Numbered from the stretch's first letter, positions 16,328-25,035 are shown. The stretch is DNA of 43,574 bases from Dysgonamonadaceae bacterium (GCA_031272085.1 JAISUN010000029.1:1-43574), one strand, 5' to 3'. Notes: generated by a model not told the origin, from the sequence alone. Numbers and translations are program-made.

Positions 16328-16849
16328 ATGCACCCTTTGGCCTTGTTCAAATACTGCCCCAAATGCGGCTCGCCGCGTTTCGTCGAGAATAATTTCAAGT
16401 CGAAACGATGCGAGGATTGCGGATTTGTCTATTATTTCAATTCTATGTCGGCAGTGGCAGTTTTTATTACCGACGAGGCCGACCGCCTCTTGGTAGCCGT
16501 CCGCGACCGAGAACCGGCCAAAGGGACTTTCGACCTTCCGGGCGGATTTGTCGATATGTTTGAAACCGGCGAACAGGCCGCAATCCGCGAAGTGCTGGAA
16601 GAAACCGGCATCAAAGTCGCCAAGCCGCAGTACCTCTTTTCGCTGCCCAACATTTACCCATATTCGGGTTTTGATGTGCATACTCTCGATATGTTCTATC
16701 AATGCAGGGTTGCAAGCAATGTCAAATTGAAAGCCGACGACGACGTGGCCGCCCTTCAATTTACGGCAAGGGCGGAAATCAAGCCCGAAAACTTCGGCCT
16801 TACATCAGTAAGAAACGCTATAAAAATCTGGTTGTCAAATAATTACTAA
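16328..16849 (+). CDS. NUDIX hydrolase with an N-terminal zinc ribbon
   Basis: A 173-residue protein. Residues about 9-36 form a four-cysteine zinc ribbon (YCPKCG, then CEDCG). The NUDIX box follows the pattern GX5EX7REUXEEXGU: GFVDMFETGEQAAI then REVLEETGI at about residues 75-97. The zinc ribbon is like that of NudC-type NADH pyrophosphatases, but the length is much shorter and the SQPWPFPxS motif of NudC is absent, so the substrate is unknown; nucleoside diphosphate derivatives are likely. ATG 16328 gives the complete zinc ribbon. The next gene starts one base after the stop codon. Confidence 0.88.
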   Translation: MHPLALFKYCPKCGSPRFVENNFKSKRCEDCGFVYYFNSMSAVAVFITDEADRLLVAVRDREPAKGTFDLPGGFVDMFETGEQAAIREVLEETGIKVAKPQYLFSLPNIYPYSGFDVHTLDMFYQCRVASNVKLKADDDVAALQFTARAEIKPENFGLTSVRNAIKIWLSNNY

Positions 16850-16850
16850 A

Positions 16851-18104
16851 ATGAGAAAGAACAAATTTTATCTGTTATTATTACTTGCCTTTACGTTTTG
16901 TAAAGTTGAATTTGCGCACGCTCAATGCGCCCTGAATATTGTTGACCTGTATAACGAACCTTACAGGGAAAGACAAAAAACTATCGCCGAAGAAGCCGGC
17001 CGCGGAAATTATTCGTTTGATTCAAGAACGAGCGGGATTGTGTTTCAGGCAGTTGCAACACCGTCTAAAACCCTGAAAAACGAAAAAATCGGCTTGGATT
17101 TAATCGACGGACAATTTGTCGTAAGCGTCGGAAACAAAAAGATTTATCCCGACCTTCCGCTCTGGCAACTCGTTCCGATAGCCAATTTTGCCAACAGCCC
17201 CTATCAGGTCGTTTTTACCGCTTTCGGCGACACGATTAACGGACGGGAAGCCCAATGCCGCTTCCACCGCGCTTTTCTCAACACTCTGCTGGGACTGCGC
17301 CTCTTTCAGGCCGATATGATTAATTACCCCGATATTATCTGGGATTTGCCTATCGATTTGAACCGCAATTACTTTAAAGCAAAATCCGAAAGCAGTTATT
17401 CGCCCCGCCCTAACGAAGCGATTGACAAGAAGATAGCAACTTTGCTGACCGACGGCGACAACAAATTTTCGTCCTACGTACTGACCGACAGGAACGTTGA
17501 AATCAGTTTCGACCTTGCCGGCAACGACCTGAAATTCAGCGGGCGGCCGTTTTATCTGTTTGTCCGCAGGGAAGCAAACTCAAAAAATATTGACAAAATC
17601 CGCAGCGAACTCGACGCCTGCTTCAACGAGATTGACGCCAGCGCAAGGGCTTTACTCAAAGATAAATACACTGCCGACCTCAATCCCCGTACAAATCTGA
17701 AAGGCCTGCTCAAAACTGTTGACGACAACAAAGACCTCGAAAAATTCAACGCCTACGCATCGCACGATTTCCGCAAGGCAGTCGGCAAACTCGAAGCGAT
17801 GAACAGCCTGACCGACGAAGCAATGGGAATGCGCCTCGTGCTGCTCAATGATTTTTCTGACGCTTTCGACCAGAATTGGGATTTGCTGAAACAGTATAAT
17901 CCATTGGTTTACACCGCAGTAGAGAACGCCTCGCAATGGTCGGCGCTATTCCGCTACGTTTACAAAACAAATCCTACGAACTGGGCTGATTTTCAGCAGA
18001 AAATCCGCGCCATCAAAACGATTCCCGACGCTCCGGAAGTGAAAACTCCTACAAGTTTTGAAATCAACTATTTCCGTATGTTCGGCGATGAATTGAAACA
18101 ATAA
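16851..18104 (+). CDS. Secreted protein of unknown function
   Basis: A 417-residue protein with a signal peptide (about residues 1-25, cleavage near FAHAQ). The mature chain is mixed alpha/beta. The N-terminal half has short beta segments (IGLDLIDGQFVVSVGNKKI), and the C-terminal half is mainly helical and charged (residues about 230-400). No membrane helix or repeat is seen and I recognise no family. It begins one base after the NUDIX gene, which suggests co-transcription, although the functional link is unclear. It is probably a periplasmic protein. The following lipoprotein peptidase gene starts 32 bases later and could be in the same unit. Confidence 0.72.
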   Translation: MRKNKFYLLLLLAFTFCKVEFAHAQCALNIVDLYNEPYRERQKTIAEEAGRGNYSFDSRTSGIVFQAVATPSKTLKNEKIGLDLIDGQFVVSVGNKKIYPDLPLWQLVPIANFANSPYQVVFTAFGDTINGREAQCRFHRAFLNTLLGLRLFQADMINYPDIIWDLPIDLNRNYFKAKSESSYSPRPNEAIDKKIATLLTDGDNKFSSYVLTDRNVEISFDLAGNDLKFSGRPFYLFVRREANSKNIDKIRSELDACFNEIDASARALLKDKYTADLNPRTNLKGLLKTVDDNKDLEKFNAYASHDFRKAVGKLEAMNSLTDEAMGMRLVLLNDFSDAFDQNWDLLKQYNPLVYTAVENASQWSALFRYVYKTNPTNWADFQQKIRAIKTIPDAPEVKTPTSFEINYFRMFGDELKQ

Positions 18105-18135
18105 CAAACTAAAAAAATCTAATATTTACCGGAAA

Positions 18136-20271
18136 ATGAAAAAGAATTTTTATATATCACTGATAATTATGGCATTAGGAACATCTTGCCAACAAAAGGA
18201 AACATTAGTCTATCCCGCGGCTGAACGGGAAAACGTTACAGACAAGTATTTCGATACCGAAGTCGCCGACCCCTACCGCTGGCTCGAAAACGACACTGCC
18301 GCCGCAACAGCAGCCTGGGTCGAGGCCGAAAACCGCGTTACGGAGGCTTACCTGTCCAAAATTCCGTATCGAAACAAACTTCGGGAACGGCTTACGGAAC
18401 TCAACGATTATGAGAAAATTGGAACTCCTTTCGTTAAAAACGGCAAATATTATTTTTTCAAAAACGACGGACTGCAAAACCAGTCAGTCTTGTATGTTGC
18501 TGATAATGCGGACGATGTAACCGCCGGACGCGCTTTGCCCCTGCTCGACCCGAACAAATTTTCGGATGACGGAACTGTGGCTCTGGGTACAATTTCGTTT
18601 TCAAACGACGGAAAATATCTTGCTTATTCCGTTTCGCAATCGGGCAGCGACTGGAAGGAAATTTACGTTATGGACTTAAATACCAAGCAATTAACTTCCG
18701 ATAAAATTCAATGGGCAAAATCCACCGATATTTCGTGGCTCAAAGACGGATTTTTCTATTCCGCTTTCGATGCGCCGAGCGAAAAAGGCAAGGAATATTC
18801 CAACGTGAACGAAAATCACAAAATTTATTATCATAAAGTCGGAACTCCGCAGGCGGACGACAAACTTTACTACGCCAATCCGAAATTCCCTAAACGCTTC
18901 TACTCCGCCGCTGTGCCGGAAGAAGAAAACGCAGTTTTTATTTACGAAGCCGGGGCTAACAACGGTAACCGGCTGTTTATCGACGCGAATCTGTTTTTCG
19001 ACAGCAAAAAAATGCCGATTCAGGAAATCGCCTCCGACGACCAGTTTGAATATGCTGTGGTTGAGGTAGTTGGCAGATTTTTTTATGTTTTGACAAATTA
19101 TAATGCGCCGAAATATCGTTTGATGGTCGGCGATATTCGTATGCCGGAAATCAAGAATTGGAGCGATGTTTTGCCCGAAACGGAAAACGTGCTGACTTCG
19201 GTTGATTTCACAAACGGAAAAATCATTGCCGTTTACGACAAAGACGCTACTCATCGGGCTTACGTCTATTCCACGGAAGGAAAATTGGAAAACGAAATCG
19301 CGCTACCTACTTACGGTTCTGTCGGCTTCTCGACAAACAAAAATGAGAAGGATATTTTTTACGCTTTTACCTCTTTCACATTTCCGAATACAATTTACAA
19401 ATACGATATAAGCGCCAATAAATCAGATGTTTATATTGAACCGAAAGTAAAATTCAATCCCGAAGATTACCAAACAGAACAGCATTTTTACGCATCGAAG
19501 GACGGGACGCGAATTCCGCTCTATTTGGTTTATAAAAAAGGCCTCGCCAAAAATGGGAAAAACCCGGCTCTGCTGTACGGTTACGGCGGGTTCAACATTA
19601 CCTACCGCCCCTCGTTTTCCACGTCCAGAATACCTTTCCTCGACTGCGGCGGCGTTTATGCGATAGCCAACATCCGCGGAGGCGGCGAGTATGGCGAAGA
19701 ATGGCATATCGCCGGAACTAAAATGCAGAAACAGAACGTTTTCGACGATTTTATCGCTGCAGGCGAATACTTGATTAGCGAAAAATACACTTCAAAGGAA
19801 AAACTTGCCTGCATCGGCGGATCAAACGGCGGGCTGCTCGTAGGCGCAGTAGTCAATCAACGTCCTGATTTATGGCGTGTTGCGATACCCGAAGTCGGCG
19901 TAATGGATATGCTTCGCTATCATCTTTTCACAATCGGGTGGAACTGGGCTTCCGACTATGGACGCAGCGACGATTCTCGCGAGATGTTCGAGTATCTGAA
20001 AGCCTATTCCCCGCTCCACAACATCAAAAACGACGGGACGCCCTACCCTGCAATCCTGATTACGACCGCCGACCACGACGACCGCGTTGTGCCGGCTCAC
20101 TCATTCAAATATGCGGCGCAGTTGCAGGCCTCGGATACCGGCAGCGCTCCCAAACTTATCCGTATTGAATCAAAGGCCGGCCACGGCGGCGGAAAACCGC
20201 TAACCAAGCAGATTGACGAACTTACAGATATTTATTCGTTTATTTTTTATAATTTGGGGATGAGGTTCTGA
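18136..20271 (+). CDS. Prolyl oligopeptidase (S9A) lipoprotein
   Basis: A 711-residue protein, the size of the S9A family, with a lipoprotein signal ending in LGTSC (Cys18). It therefore acts at the envelope rather than in the cytosol. Residues about 30-440 form the seven-bladed beta-propeller that restricts access, and the alpha/beta hydrolase domain covers about 450-711. The catalytic triad is visible: Ser563 in GGSNGG, Asp in the motif ADHDDRVVP (residues 645-653), and His683 in AGHGGG. Such enzymes cleave short peptides after proline. This one probably takes part in peptide uptake or turnover at the periplasm or outer membrane. It ends 6 bases before a palindromic terminator. Confidence 0.93.
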   Translation: MKKNFYISLIIMALGTSCQQKETLVYPAAERENVTDKYFDTEVADPYRWLENDTAAATAAWVEAENRVTEAYLSKIPYRNKLRERLTELNDYEKIGTPFVKNGKYYFFKNDGLQNQSVLYVADNADDVTAGRALPLLDPNKFSDDGTVALGTISFSNDGKYLAYSVSQSGSDWKEIYVMDLNTKQLTSDKIQWAKSTDISWLKDGFFYSAFDAPSEKGKEYSNVNENHKIYYHKVGTPQADDKLYYANPKFPKRFYSAAVPEEENAVFIYEAGANNGNRLFIDANLFFDSKKMPIQEIASDDQFEYAVVEVVGRFFYVLTNYNAPKYRLMVGDIRMPEIKNWSDVLPETENVLTSVDFTNGKIIAVYDKDATHRAYVYSTEGKLENEIALPTYGSVGFSTNKNEKDIFYAFTSFTFPNTIYKYDISANKSDVYIEPKVKFNPEDYQTEQHFYASKDGTRIPLYLVYKKGLAKNGKNPALLYGYGGFNITYRPSFSTSRIPFLDCGGVYAIANIRGGGEYGEEWHIAGTKMQKQNVFDDFIAAGEYLISEKYTSKEKLACIGGSNGGLLVGAVVNQRPDLWRVAIPEVGVMDMLRYHLFTIGWNWASDYGRSDDSREMFEYLKAYSPLHNIKNDGTPYPAILITTADHDDRVVPAHSFKYAAQLQASDTGSAPKLIRIESKAGHGGGKPLTKQIDELTDIYSFIFYNLGMRF

Positions 20272-20277
20272 AATACT

Positions 20278-20310
20278 AAACCTGTCAGGTCTTAAAGACC
20301 TAACAGGTTT
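20278..20310. terminator. Palindromic bidirectional terminator
   Basis: AAACCTGT (20278-20285) pairs with ACAGGTTT (20303-20310), and the inner AGGTC pairs with GACCT across a short loop, with one mismatch (C against A). It lies between two convergent genes (peptidase and metallophosphoesterase), so it can stop transcription from both sides. The sequence could also be one copy of a dispersed repeat, which cannot be tested in this window. Confidence 0.7.
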
Positions 20311-20322
20311 AAAACTCCATTT

Positions 20323-21309
20323 TTACCGTGCAAAATCCTCCGGGAAAGCAACTTCGTTGATTATACGGCCGTCGCGCAGGCGAATCCATGTTTTGAGGCC
20401 TTCTTCGCCTTTGGTCAGTTCTATTACGCGGCAACCGTTGGGTTTCAGGTGGTTATATACCGTATTTGCGCCTGAATAACGGCCGTAACCGAGCAACATT
20501 CCCTGAAAAACAGTTACGTAATCGTTGTCATGGTCGTGGCCTACAAAGGTTGCAATCACATCGCCCATTTCCTTCATCGAGGTAAACAGGCCGGAGTTAA
20601 GCGCCGGACAGGTAACGTATTCGGTACGCGACCCAATCAGCGGTTTGCGCTCGTCGGAAGCGGCCTGCGCATATTCGGGAAACGGGATATGGAAAAAAGC
20701 CAGCGCAGGCAGCGGAACTCCGCCGTTATCGGCCTTAAATTGCTCGCTCTGACGGCGATACCACTCAATCTGGTCGAAACGGATAATGTCGTAACCTTTC
20801 ACCCCCTTTATCGCCGAATAAGCGTTGGAATCGAAGCAAAAAAACGCCATTTCGGGCTTCCCGTCTTTATTTTTCAGCGTTAAGACCTGATTTGTAACGC
20901 CGTGAATACCCTCGACCGTCGTGTTCAGGCTCAACGGATAGGAGCGGATAATTTCGAGCAACTCCTTGCGGCTCAATCCGTTTTCGTCGTCGTGATTTCC
21001 GAAAAGCGCAACAAAAGGTTTTCCCGCCTTGGAAACGTGTTCCATAACGGTTTGCATACTTTCGCGAGCCGGTTTTCCGTAGATAATATCGCCTGTAATA
21101 ACAATGAAATCAGGCTTTTCGGCTGCGAGAACAGCGTCGATATTATCGAGCGCAATTTGGGCTTCCGGTTTGCCGTAAATGTAGTGTACGTCGGTCAGTT
21201 GCAGGATTTTAAACTTCCCGTCGGGATTGAATTTCAGTTCAGTTTTTTGTGCGTGAATGTTGAAAAGGCTGCCGGAAATGAGCAGCAGGCTGATTAAAAA
21301 AGTTCTCAT
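20323..21309 (-). CDS. Exported metallophosphoesterase
   Basis: A 328-residue protein with a signal peptide (about 1-20). The calcineurin-like signature is complete: TDVH (Asp40, His42), GDI (Asp74), GNHDDE (Asn105, His106), a later AFFHIPFPEY, and GHDHDND. It belongs to the class resembling yeast Dcr2/Siz1-type phosphatases, which in Bacteroidetes are exported and may act on phosphorylated sugars, phospholipids or cyclic nucleotides; the substrate cannot be read from sequence. It is a single gene, convergent with the peptidase and divergent from the amidase. The start at 21309 is supported by the signal peptide and by TATATTTG on the minus strand 31 bases upstream. Confidence 0.9.
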   Translation of the reverse strand: MRTFLISLLLISGSLFNIHAQKTELKFNPDGKFKILQLTDVHYIYGKPEAQIALDNIDAVLAAEKPDFIVITGDIIYGKPARESMQTVMEHVSKAGKPFVALFGNHDDENGLSRKELLEIIRSYPLSLNTTVEGIHGVTNQVLTLKNKDGKPEMAFFCFDSNAYSAIKGVKGYDIIRFDQIEWYRRQSEQFKADNGGVPLPALAFFHIPFPEYAQAASDERKPLIGSRTEYVTCPALNSGLFTSMKEMGDVIATFVGHDHDNDYVTVFQGMLLGYGRYSGANTVYNHLKPNGCRVIELTKGEEGLKTWIRLRDGRIINEVAFPEDFAR

Positions 21310-21339
21310 AAAATGTCTAATTTAATAAATATTGGATTG

Positions 21340-21347
21340 CAAATATA
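21340..21347 (-). promoter_or_regulatory. Probable -7 box of the metallophosphoesterase gene
   Basis: The minus strand reads TATATTTG, an exact match to TAnnTTTG. A TTTG lies 23 bases further upstream (plus-strand 21371-21374), a slightly long spacer. Confidence 0.45.
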
Positions 21348-21400
21348 ATAAATTTTCGGCATAAAATTATCAAAAATGCCCTATTTTTATTTTTTTATCG

Positions 21401-21408
21401 TATCTTTG
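21401..21408 (+). promoter_or_regulatory. Probable -7 box of the amidase gene
   Basis: TATCTTTG matches the Bacteroidetes -7 box exactly, 25 bases before the start codon at 21433. There is no clear -33 TTTG. Confidence 0.5.
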
Positions 21409-21432
21409 GGCAAATCAAAGGTTAAGATATTT

Positions 21433-22473
21433 ATGAACCTGAAATTAGTTTTGTTCATTCTTGCCGCTCTGTTGGCTGCTGACATTGCAATTTATCCCCA
21501 GGACAGGGACAAACCCCGCGAGGGCGAAGGCGTCTATGCTTTCCTTCGGCGTAACAACCGGAACGAAAAGCATTTTGACGAGTTCATCCGTCTGAACAAG
21601 AATAAATTAGGACGCGGAAACTCGCTGCTGCAAGGATTTTATTACACTTTGCCGCCTTTGGAAACCGACAGCAGCGCGGTAAAGTCTTCCGAAAAACCGG
21701 AAAAAAATTCCGGGCAAAAATCAGAAAAACGCACTTCCCGCGAGCCGCTTTTCGGCCCGAAATACGAAGAATATGAGATAGTTGACGACGCTCTGAAAGG
21801 CGCCTGCTTTTTCCTTGTCAGCGGACACGGCGGCCCCGACAGCGGCGCGATAGCCCTCGTTGACGGACACAGCCTCCACGAAGACGAATACGCTTACGAC
21901 ATCGTCCTCCGGCTTGCGCGAAACCTGCTTCAACACGGGGCTACGGTGCATATCTTAATTCAAGATAAAAAAGACGGCATCCGCGACGGCCTTTATTTGG
22001 ACAACAGCAAACGCGAAACCTGCATGGGCAAAGAAATTCCGCTAAACCAGAAAAAACGCCTCGAACAGCGTGCCGACAAAATCAACAGTTTGAGCAGCAA
22101 AGCCAAAGAAAAATACAAACGCGCGATTTTCATCCACCTCGACAGCCGCAGCAAAAAACAGCAGTTAGACGTTTTTTTCTACCATCAGAGCAAGGACAGC
22201 AACCTTATTGAAAGCAAAAATTTGGCCGAAACGATGAGGAAAACTTTCGCCTCGCACTATGATAAACACCAGCCCGGACGCGGATTTTCGGGAACCGTCA
22301 GCAGCCGCTCGCTGCTTGTGCTGAAAAATACGAAGCCCGTTTCGATTTTCGTGGAACTGGCTAATATGCAAAACAAGGCCGACCAGCGGCGATACATACT
22401 CGAAAACAACCGCCAAGCCCTTGCTAACTGGCTGACTACCGGATTTATAAAGGATTTCAACAGTTCAAAATAG
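21433..22473 (+). CDS. N-acetylmuramoyl-L-alanine amidase (Amidase_3)
   Basis: About 346 residues with a signal peptide (about 1-22). Residues about 32-75 (GEGVYAFLRRNNRNEKHFDE and onward) resemble a LysM-like module with spaced hydrophobic residues. After a Ser/Lys-rich linker, the catalytic domain begins at about residue 120: SGHGGPDSGA is the first zinc motif, HEDEYAYDIVLRL supplies the Glu, IFIHLDSR the second His, and FVELANMQNKADQRR the C-terminal Glu. The family removes the stem peptide from muramic acid, so it likely acts in cell separation or wall recycling. The usual DPGHGG is SGHGG here. ATG 21433 is preferred to 21376 because the signal peptide begins there and the promoter lies between them. 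The gene ends inside the end of the convergent tatD gene. Confidence 0.85.
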   Translation: MNLKLVLFILAALLAADIAIYPQDRDKPREGEGVYAFLRRNNRNEKHFDEFIRLNKNKLGRGNSLLQGFYYTLPPLETDSSAVKSSEKPEKNSGQKSEKRTSREPLFGPKYEEYEIVDDALKGACFFLVSGHGGPDSGAIALVDGHSLHEDEYAYDIVLRLARNLLQHGATVHILIQDKKDGIRDGLYLDNSKRETCMGKEIPLNQKKRLEQRADKINSLSSKAKEKYKRAIFIHLDSRSKKQQLDVFFYHQSKDSNLIESKNLAETMRKTFASHYDKHQPGRGFSGTVSSRSLLVLKNTKPVSIFVELANMQNKADQRRYILENNRQALANWLTTGFIKDFNSSK

Positions 22474-23245
22474 GCTTTACGCCGAACATCCGCAGAGCAT
22501 TTTCCGTTGTTTTTTCGGCAATTTCTTCTGCCGAAATGCCGTAAACTTCGGCCAATTTAGCGACTACAAGCGGAAGATATGCCGGTTCGTTGCGCTCGCC
22601 GCGATGCGGTACAGGCGGCAAATACGGCGCGTCCGTTTCAAGCAAAATACGCTTAATCGGAGCAATATTCAGGTATTCGCGGAAACGGGAATTTTTGTAA
22701 GTTACCGTTCCGTTTATTCCAAGCAAAAAATTCTCAAATTCGAGCGCCTCTTCCAATTCGCCGCGGCTGCCGCCGAAACTGTGAAACACGCCTCGCAAGC
22801 GGTCTGCGCCAATATTCCTGATGCTTGCAAAAACTTCCGGAAAAGCCTCGCGAGTGTGGATGGAAACAGGAAAATTGCGTTCAATGCTCCATTGCAACTG
22901 CGTTTCAAAGGCCTCAATCTGTTCTGTCCGGAAAGTTTTATCCCAATAAAGGTCGATTCCGATTTCCCCAATGGCAATGTATTTTCGCGAATCGAGCCGG
23001 CGTCGCACGATTTCAAGTTCGGCGCGGAAATTCTCATTAACACTCGTAGGATGAAGCCCCGCCATCGGGAAGCAACAATCGGGATAAGCATCTGACAACG
23101 AGTGCATTGCCTCGAAAGAAGAAGCGTCGATATTGGGCAGGAAAAACATTTTTACTCCCGCAGCCTGTGCGCCGGCAATCACTTCCGCACGGTCGCCGTC
23201 AAATTCTTCGGAATAGATATGTGTATGAGTATCAACCAAATACAT
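22457..23245 (-). CDS. tatD: TatD family metal-dependent hydrolase
   Basis: A 262-residue TIM-barrel protein of the TatD family. DTHTHIY near the start, IGEIGIDLYWD, SIHTREAF, FHSFGG and ETDAPYLPP supply the metal ligands and the family signature, and VPHRGERNEP is the usual conserved tail motif. Members act as metal-dependent deoxyribonucleases or D-aminoacyl hydrolases; the name is historical and it is not part of the Tat translocase. The gene starts inside the end of the upstream unknown gene (14-base overlap) and its end overlaps the convergent amidase gene by 17 bases. Confidence 0.9.
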   Translation of the reverse strand: MYLVDTHTHIYSEEFDGDRAEVIAGAQAAGVKMFFLPNIDASSFEAMHSLSDAYPDCCFPMAGLHPTSVNENFRAELEIVRRRLDSRKYIAIGEIGIDLYWDKTFRTEQIEAFETQLQWSIERNFPVSIHTREAFPEVFASIRNIGADRLRGVFHSFGGSRGELEEALEFENFLLGINGTVTYKNSRFREYLNIAPIKRILLETDAPYLPPVPHRGERNEPAYLPLVVAKLAEVYGISAEEIAEKTTENALRMFGVKPILNC

Positions 23246-23939
23246 TCAGTTGTTCCCCTTTCCCGTATAAAAATTTAATCTTGTAATCCTTGTATTTTTC
23301 AGCCTGAATGAGCGGCAAAGCGTCGGCAAATTTCTCTTCCAACCTGTCCCAAACTTCCAAAATCCGGGAATCGGCTTTTTCCTGCGATTCAACAAGGTTC
23401 GCTTGCAGCCGCGCAACATTTTTACGGTAAATATCGAGGCTGAATCCCGATTCGTTAAACAGTTCGTAATGAACTTTAACTTTGGCGATTGCGGGATTGT
23501 AAATCGGAAAACCGCCGCGGCTGATGCGTTCGGTTTCGCCGTTAATCACGCTTTCGCCCCAGCGGGCAACTGATTCGCGGGTAAGGATTTCCGGCATTTT
23601 AGGCTCTTTCGCATCGGTAAAACCATAAGACAGAAGGCTTTCCGGTTTTATTTCCTTTCGCTGAACGCTCATCAGCAAAACCTGCAAAAAATGGGAAATG
23701 TACATTTTGGCGTTGTTGAAAGCCGTTTTGTAGGCCTCATAAGCCTTTTTCTCGTCGTCCTTTGCTTGAAGCAAAAATTGGCGGGCTGCCGTAAAGGAAT
23801 CGAGAAAATTTTTGAGCATTTGCAACTCGTGGTCATTCAGGAGTTTATCATCGTCGAGGCAAATTTCTTCCTGCGCGATAATGTTTTCCATAATTTCGAG
23901 CCGTTCTTCGTCCGTTTCGGGTAATTTTTTTTCCGCCAT
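23232..23939 (-). CDS. Cytoplasmic helical protein of unknown function
   Basis: A 235-residue acidic and strongly helical protein without signal peptide or membrane helix. Notable segments are SFTAARQFLLQAKDDEKKAY, GGFPIYNPAIAKVKVHYELF in the middle and a helical C-terminal part. I do not recognise a family. It lies between the polyprenyl synthase (14-base gap) and tatD (14-base overlap), so all three should be on one transcript, but the function cannot be inferred from that. Confidence 0.72.
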   Translation of the reverse strand: MAEKKLPETDEERLEIMENIIAQEEICLDDDKLLNDHELQMLKNFLDSFTAARQFLLQAKDDEKKAYEAYKTAFNNAKMYISHFLQVLLMSVQRKEIKPESLLSYGFTDAKEPKMPEILTRESVARWGESVINGETERISRGGFPIYNPAIAKVKVHYELFNESGFSLDIYRKNVARLQANLVESQEKADSRILEVWDRLEEKFADALPLIQAEKYKDYKIKFLYGKGEQLNVFG

Positions 23940-23953
23940 AATCCAATCGTTTT

Positions 23954-24925
23954 TTATATTTCTCTGACAGTTAGTTCATTAGCGAGTTCAAACAAAACGG
24001 TTTTTTTATTGTAATCTACTTCAACTTTCTTCAATGCTGCGTCCGCTTTTCGATAATAATGCTCGATGGCCTCGTTAGCCTTTTCTTTCAAGCCCAGACT
24101 GTCGTAAATATGCCTTACGGCCGCGATTTTTTCACCATCGCGGCCATTTGTATTCAGCCATTTCATCAACTCCGTTTTTTCCTCGTCTTCGGCTGAATTT
24201 AAGGCATTTATGAGCAGCCATGTTTTTTTATTGCACAAAATATCGCCTCCTGTCTTTTTGCCGAAAGTTTCGGGATTTCCGTAAACGTCGAGCAGGTCGT
24301 CGCGAATCTGGAAAGCGATTCCCAGATTCAGCCCGAAATCGTAAAGTTTGTCCGCGTCGCCGGCCGGGGCTTCGCCGATTATTGCGCCGGTTTTCAGGCA
24401 GGCGCCGAGCATTACGGCCGTTTTCAGGCGAATCATATTCAGATATTCGGCTTCCGAAACGTCGAGCCGCTTTTCAAAATCCATATCAAACTGCTGGCCT
24501 TCGCAAATTTGGAGGGCTGTTTCGGAAAAAAGATTCAACAAAGGAACGAGATATTTTGTATCTGCCTTATTCATAAACATATAAGAAATGATTAGCATTG
24601 CGTCGCCGGAAAGAATCGCCGTATTTTCGTTCCATTTTTTGTGAACGGTCGGCATTCCGCGCCTCAAATCGGCCTTGTCCATCACGTCGTCGTGCATCAG
24701 GGTAAAATTGTGGAAGATTTCCCACGCCAAAGCCGGTTCTATTGCGGATTCCACGTCATCTTTATACAAATTTGCAGAAAGAATGGCAAGCGCAGGACGC
24801 AATTTTTTCCCTTTCAGCGACAGCAAATAAAAGACAGGCTCGTAAAGCGCAAAAGGCTCACGGGAACAACGGATGTCGGCAATTTTTTCAGTTACTGTTT
24901 TCAGTGCGTCCTGAAATGTAATCAT
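23954..24925 (-). CDS. Polyprenyl diphosphate synthase
   Basis: A 323-residue trans-isoprenyl diphosphate synthase. The first Asp-rich motif is in LMHDDVMDKADLRRG and the second in IRDDLLDVYGNPETFGKKTGGD. GKKLRPAL near residue 34 is the conserved substrate-binding region. The enzyme adds isopentenyl diphosphate to an allylic diphosphate. The fifth residue before the first DD is Phe, a bulky residue that usually limits the chain to a short product (C15-C20), but chain length cannot be fixed by sequence alone. Products feed quinones and undecaprenyl phosphate. The minus-strand promoter at 24945-24976 is a near-perfect consensus. Confidence 0.9.
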   Translation of the reverse strand: MITFQDALKTVTEKIADIRCSREPFALYEPVFYLLSLKGKKLRPALAILSANLYKDDVESAIEPALAWEIFHNFTLMHDDVMDKADLRRGMPTVHKKWNENTAILSGDAMLIISYMFMNKADTKYLVPLLNLFSETALQICEGQQFDMDFEKRLDVSEAEYLNMIRLKTAVMLGACLKTGAIIGEAPAGDADKLYDFGLNLGIAFQIRDDLLDVYGNPETFGKKTGGDILCNKKTWLLINALNSAEDEEKTELMKWLNTNGRDGEKIAAVRHIYDSLGLKEKANEAIEHYYRKADAALKKVEVDYNKKTVLFELANELTVREI

Positions 24926-24944
24926 TTTTTTATATTTAGAACGG

Positions 24945-24976
24945 CAAAATTATAATTTATTTTTTATTTGGGCAAA
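24945..24976 (-). promoter_or_regulatory. Promoter of the polyprenyl synthase operon
   Basis: Reading the minus strand, TTTG (24976-24973) is followed after 20 bases by TAATTTTG (24952-24945). Both boxes and the spacer fit the Bacteroidetes consensus. The start codon lies 19 bases downstream of the -7 box. Confidence 0.7.
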
Positions 24977-24985
24977 TTTAGCCGT

Positions 24986-25009
24986 AAATTACAGAATTAT
25001 CTGTAATTT
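24986..25009. promoter_or_regulatory. Perfect inverted repeat, possible operator for ilvD
   Basis: AAATTACAGA (24986-24995), four central bases ATTA, then TCTGTAATTT (25000-25009): a perfect 10-bp dyad. The right arm overlaps the ilvD -7 box TAATTTTG (25004-25011). A dimeric regulator could bind here and block ilvD transcription. The minus-strand promoter lies just to the left, so both units may be affected. No regulator gene is nearby. Confidence 0.5.
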
Positions 25010-25011
25010 TG
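25004..25011 (+). promoter_or_regulatory. Probable -7 box of ilvD
   Basis: TAATTTTG matches TAnnTTTG, with the start codon 25 bases downstream. A TTTA sits 23 bases upstream instead of a TTTG, so the -33 box is poor. Confidence 0.5.
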
Positions 25012-25035
25012 CCGGTCAATAAACAGGAAAGAAAT

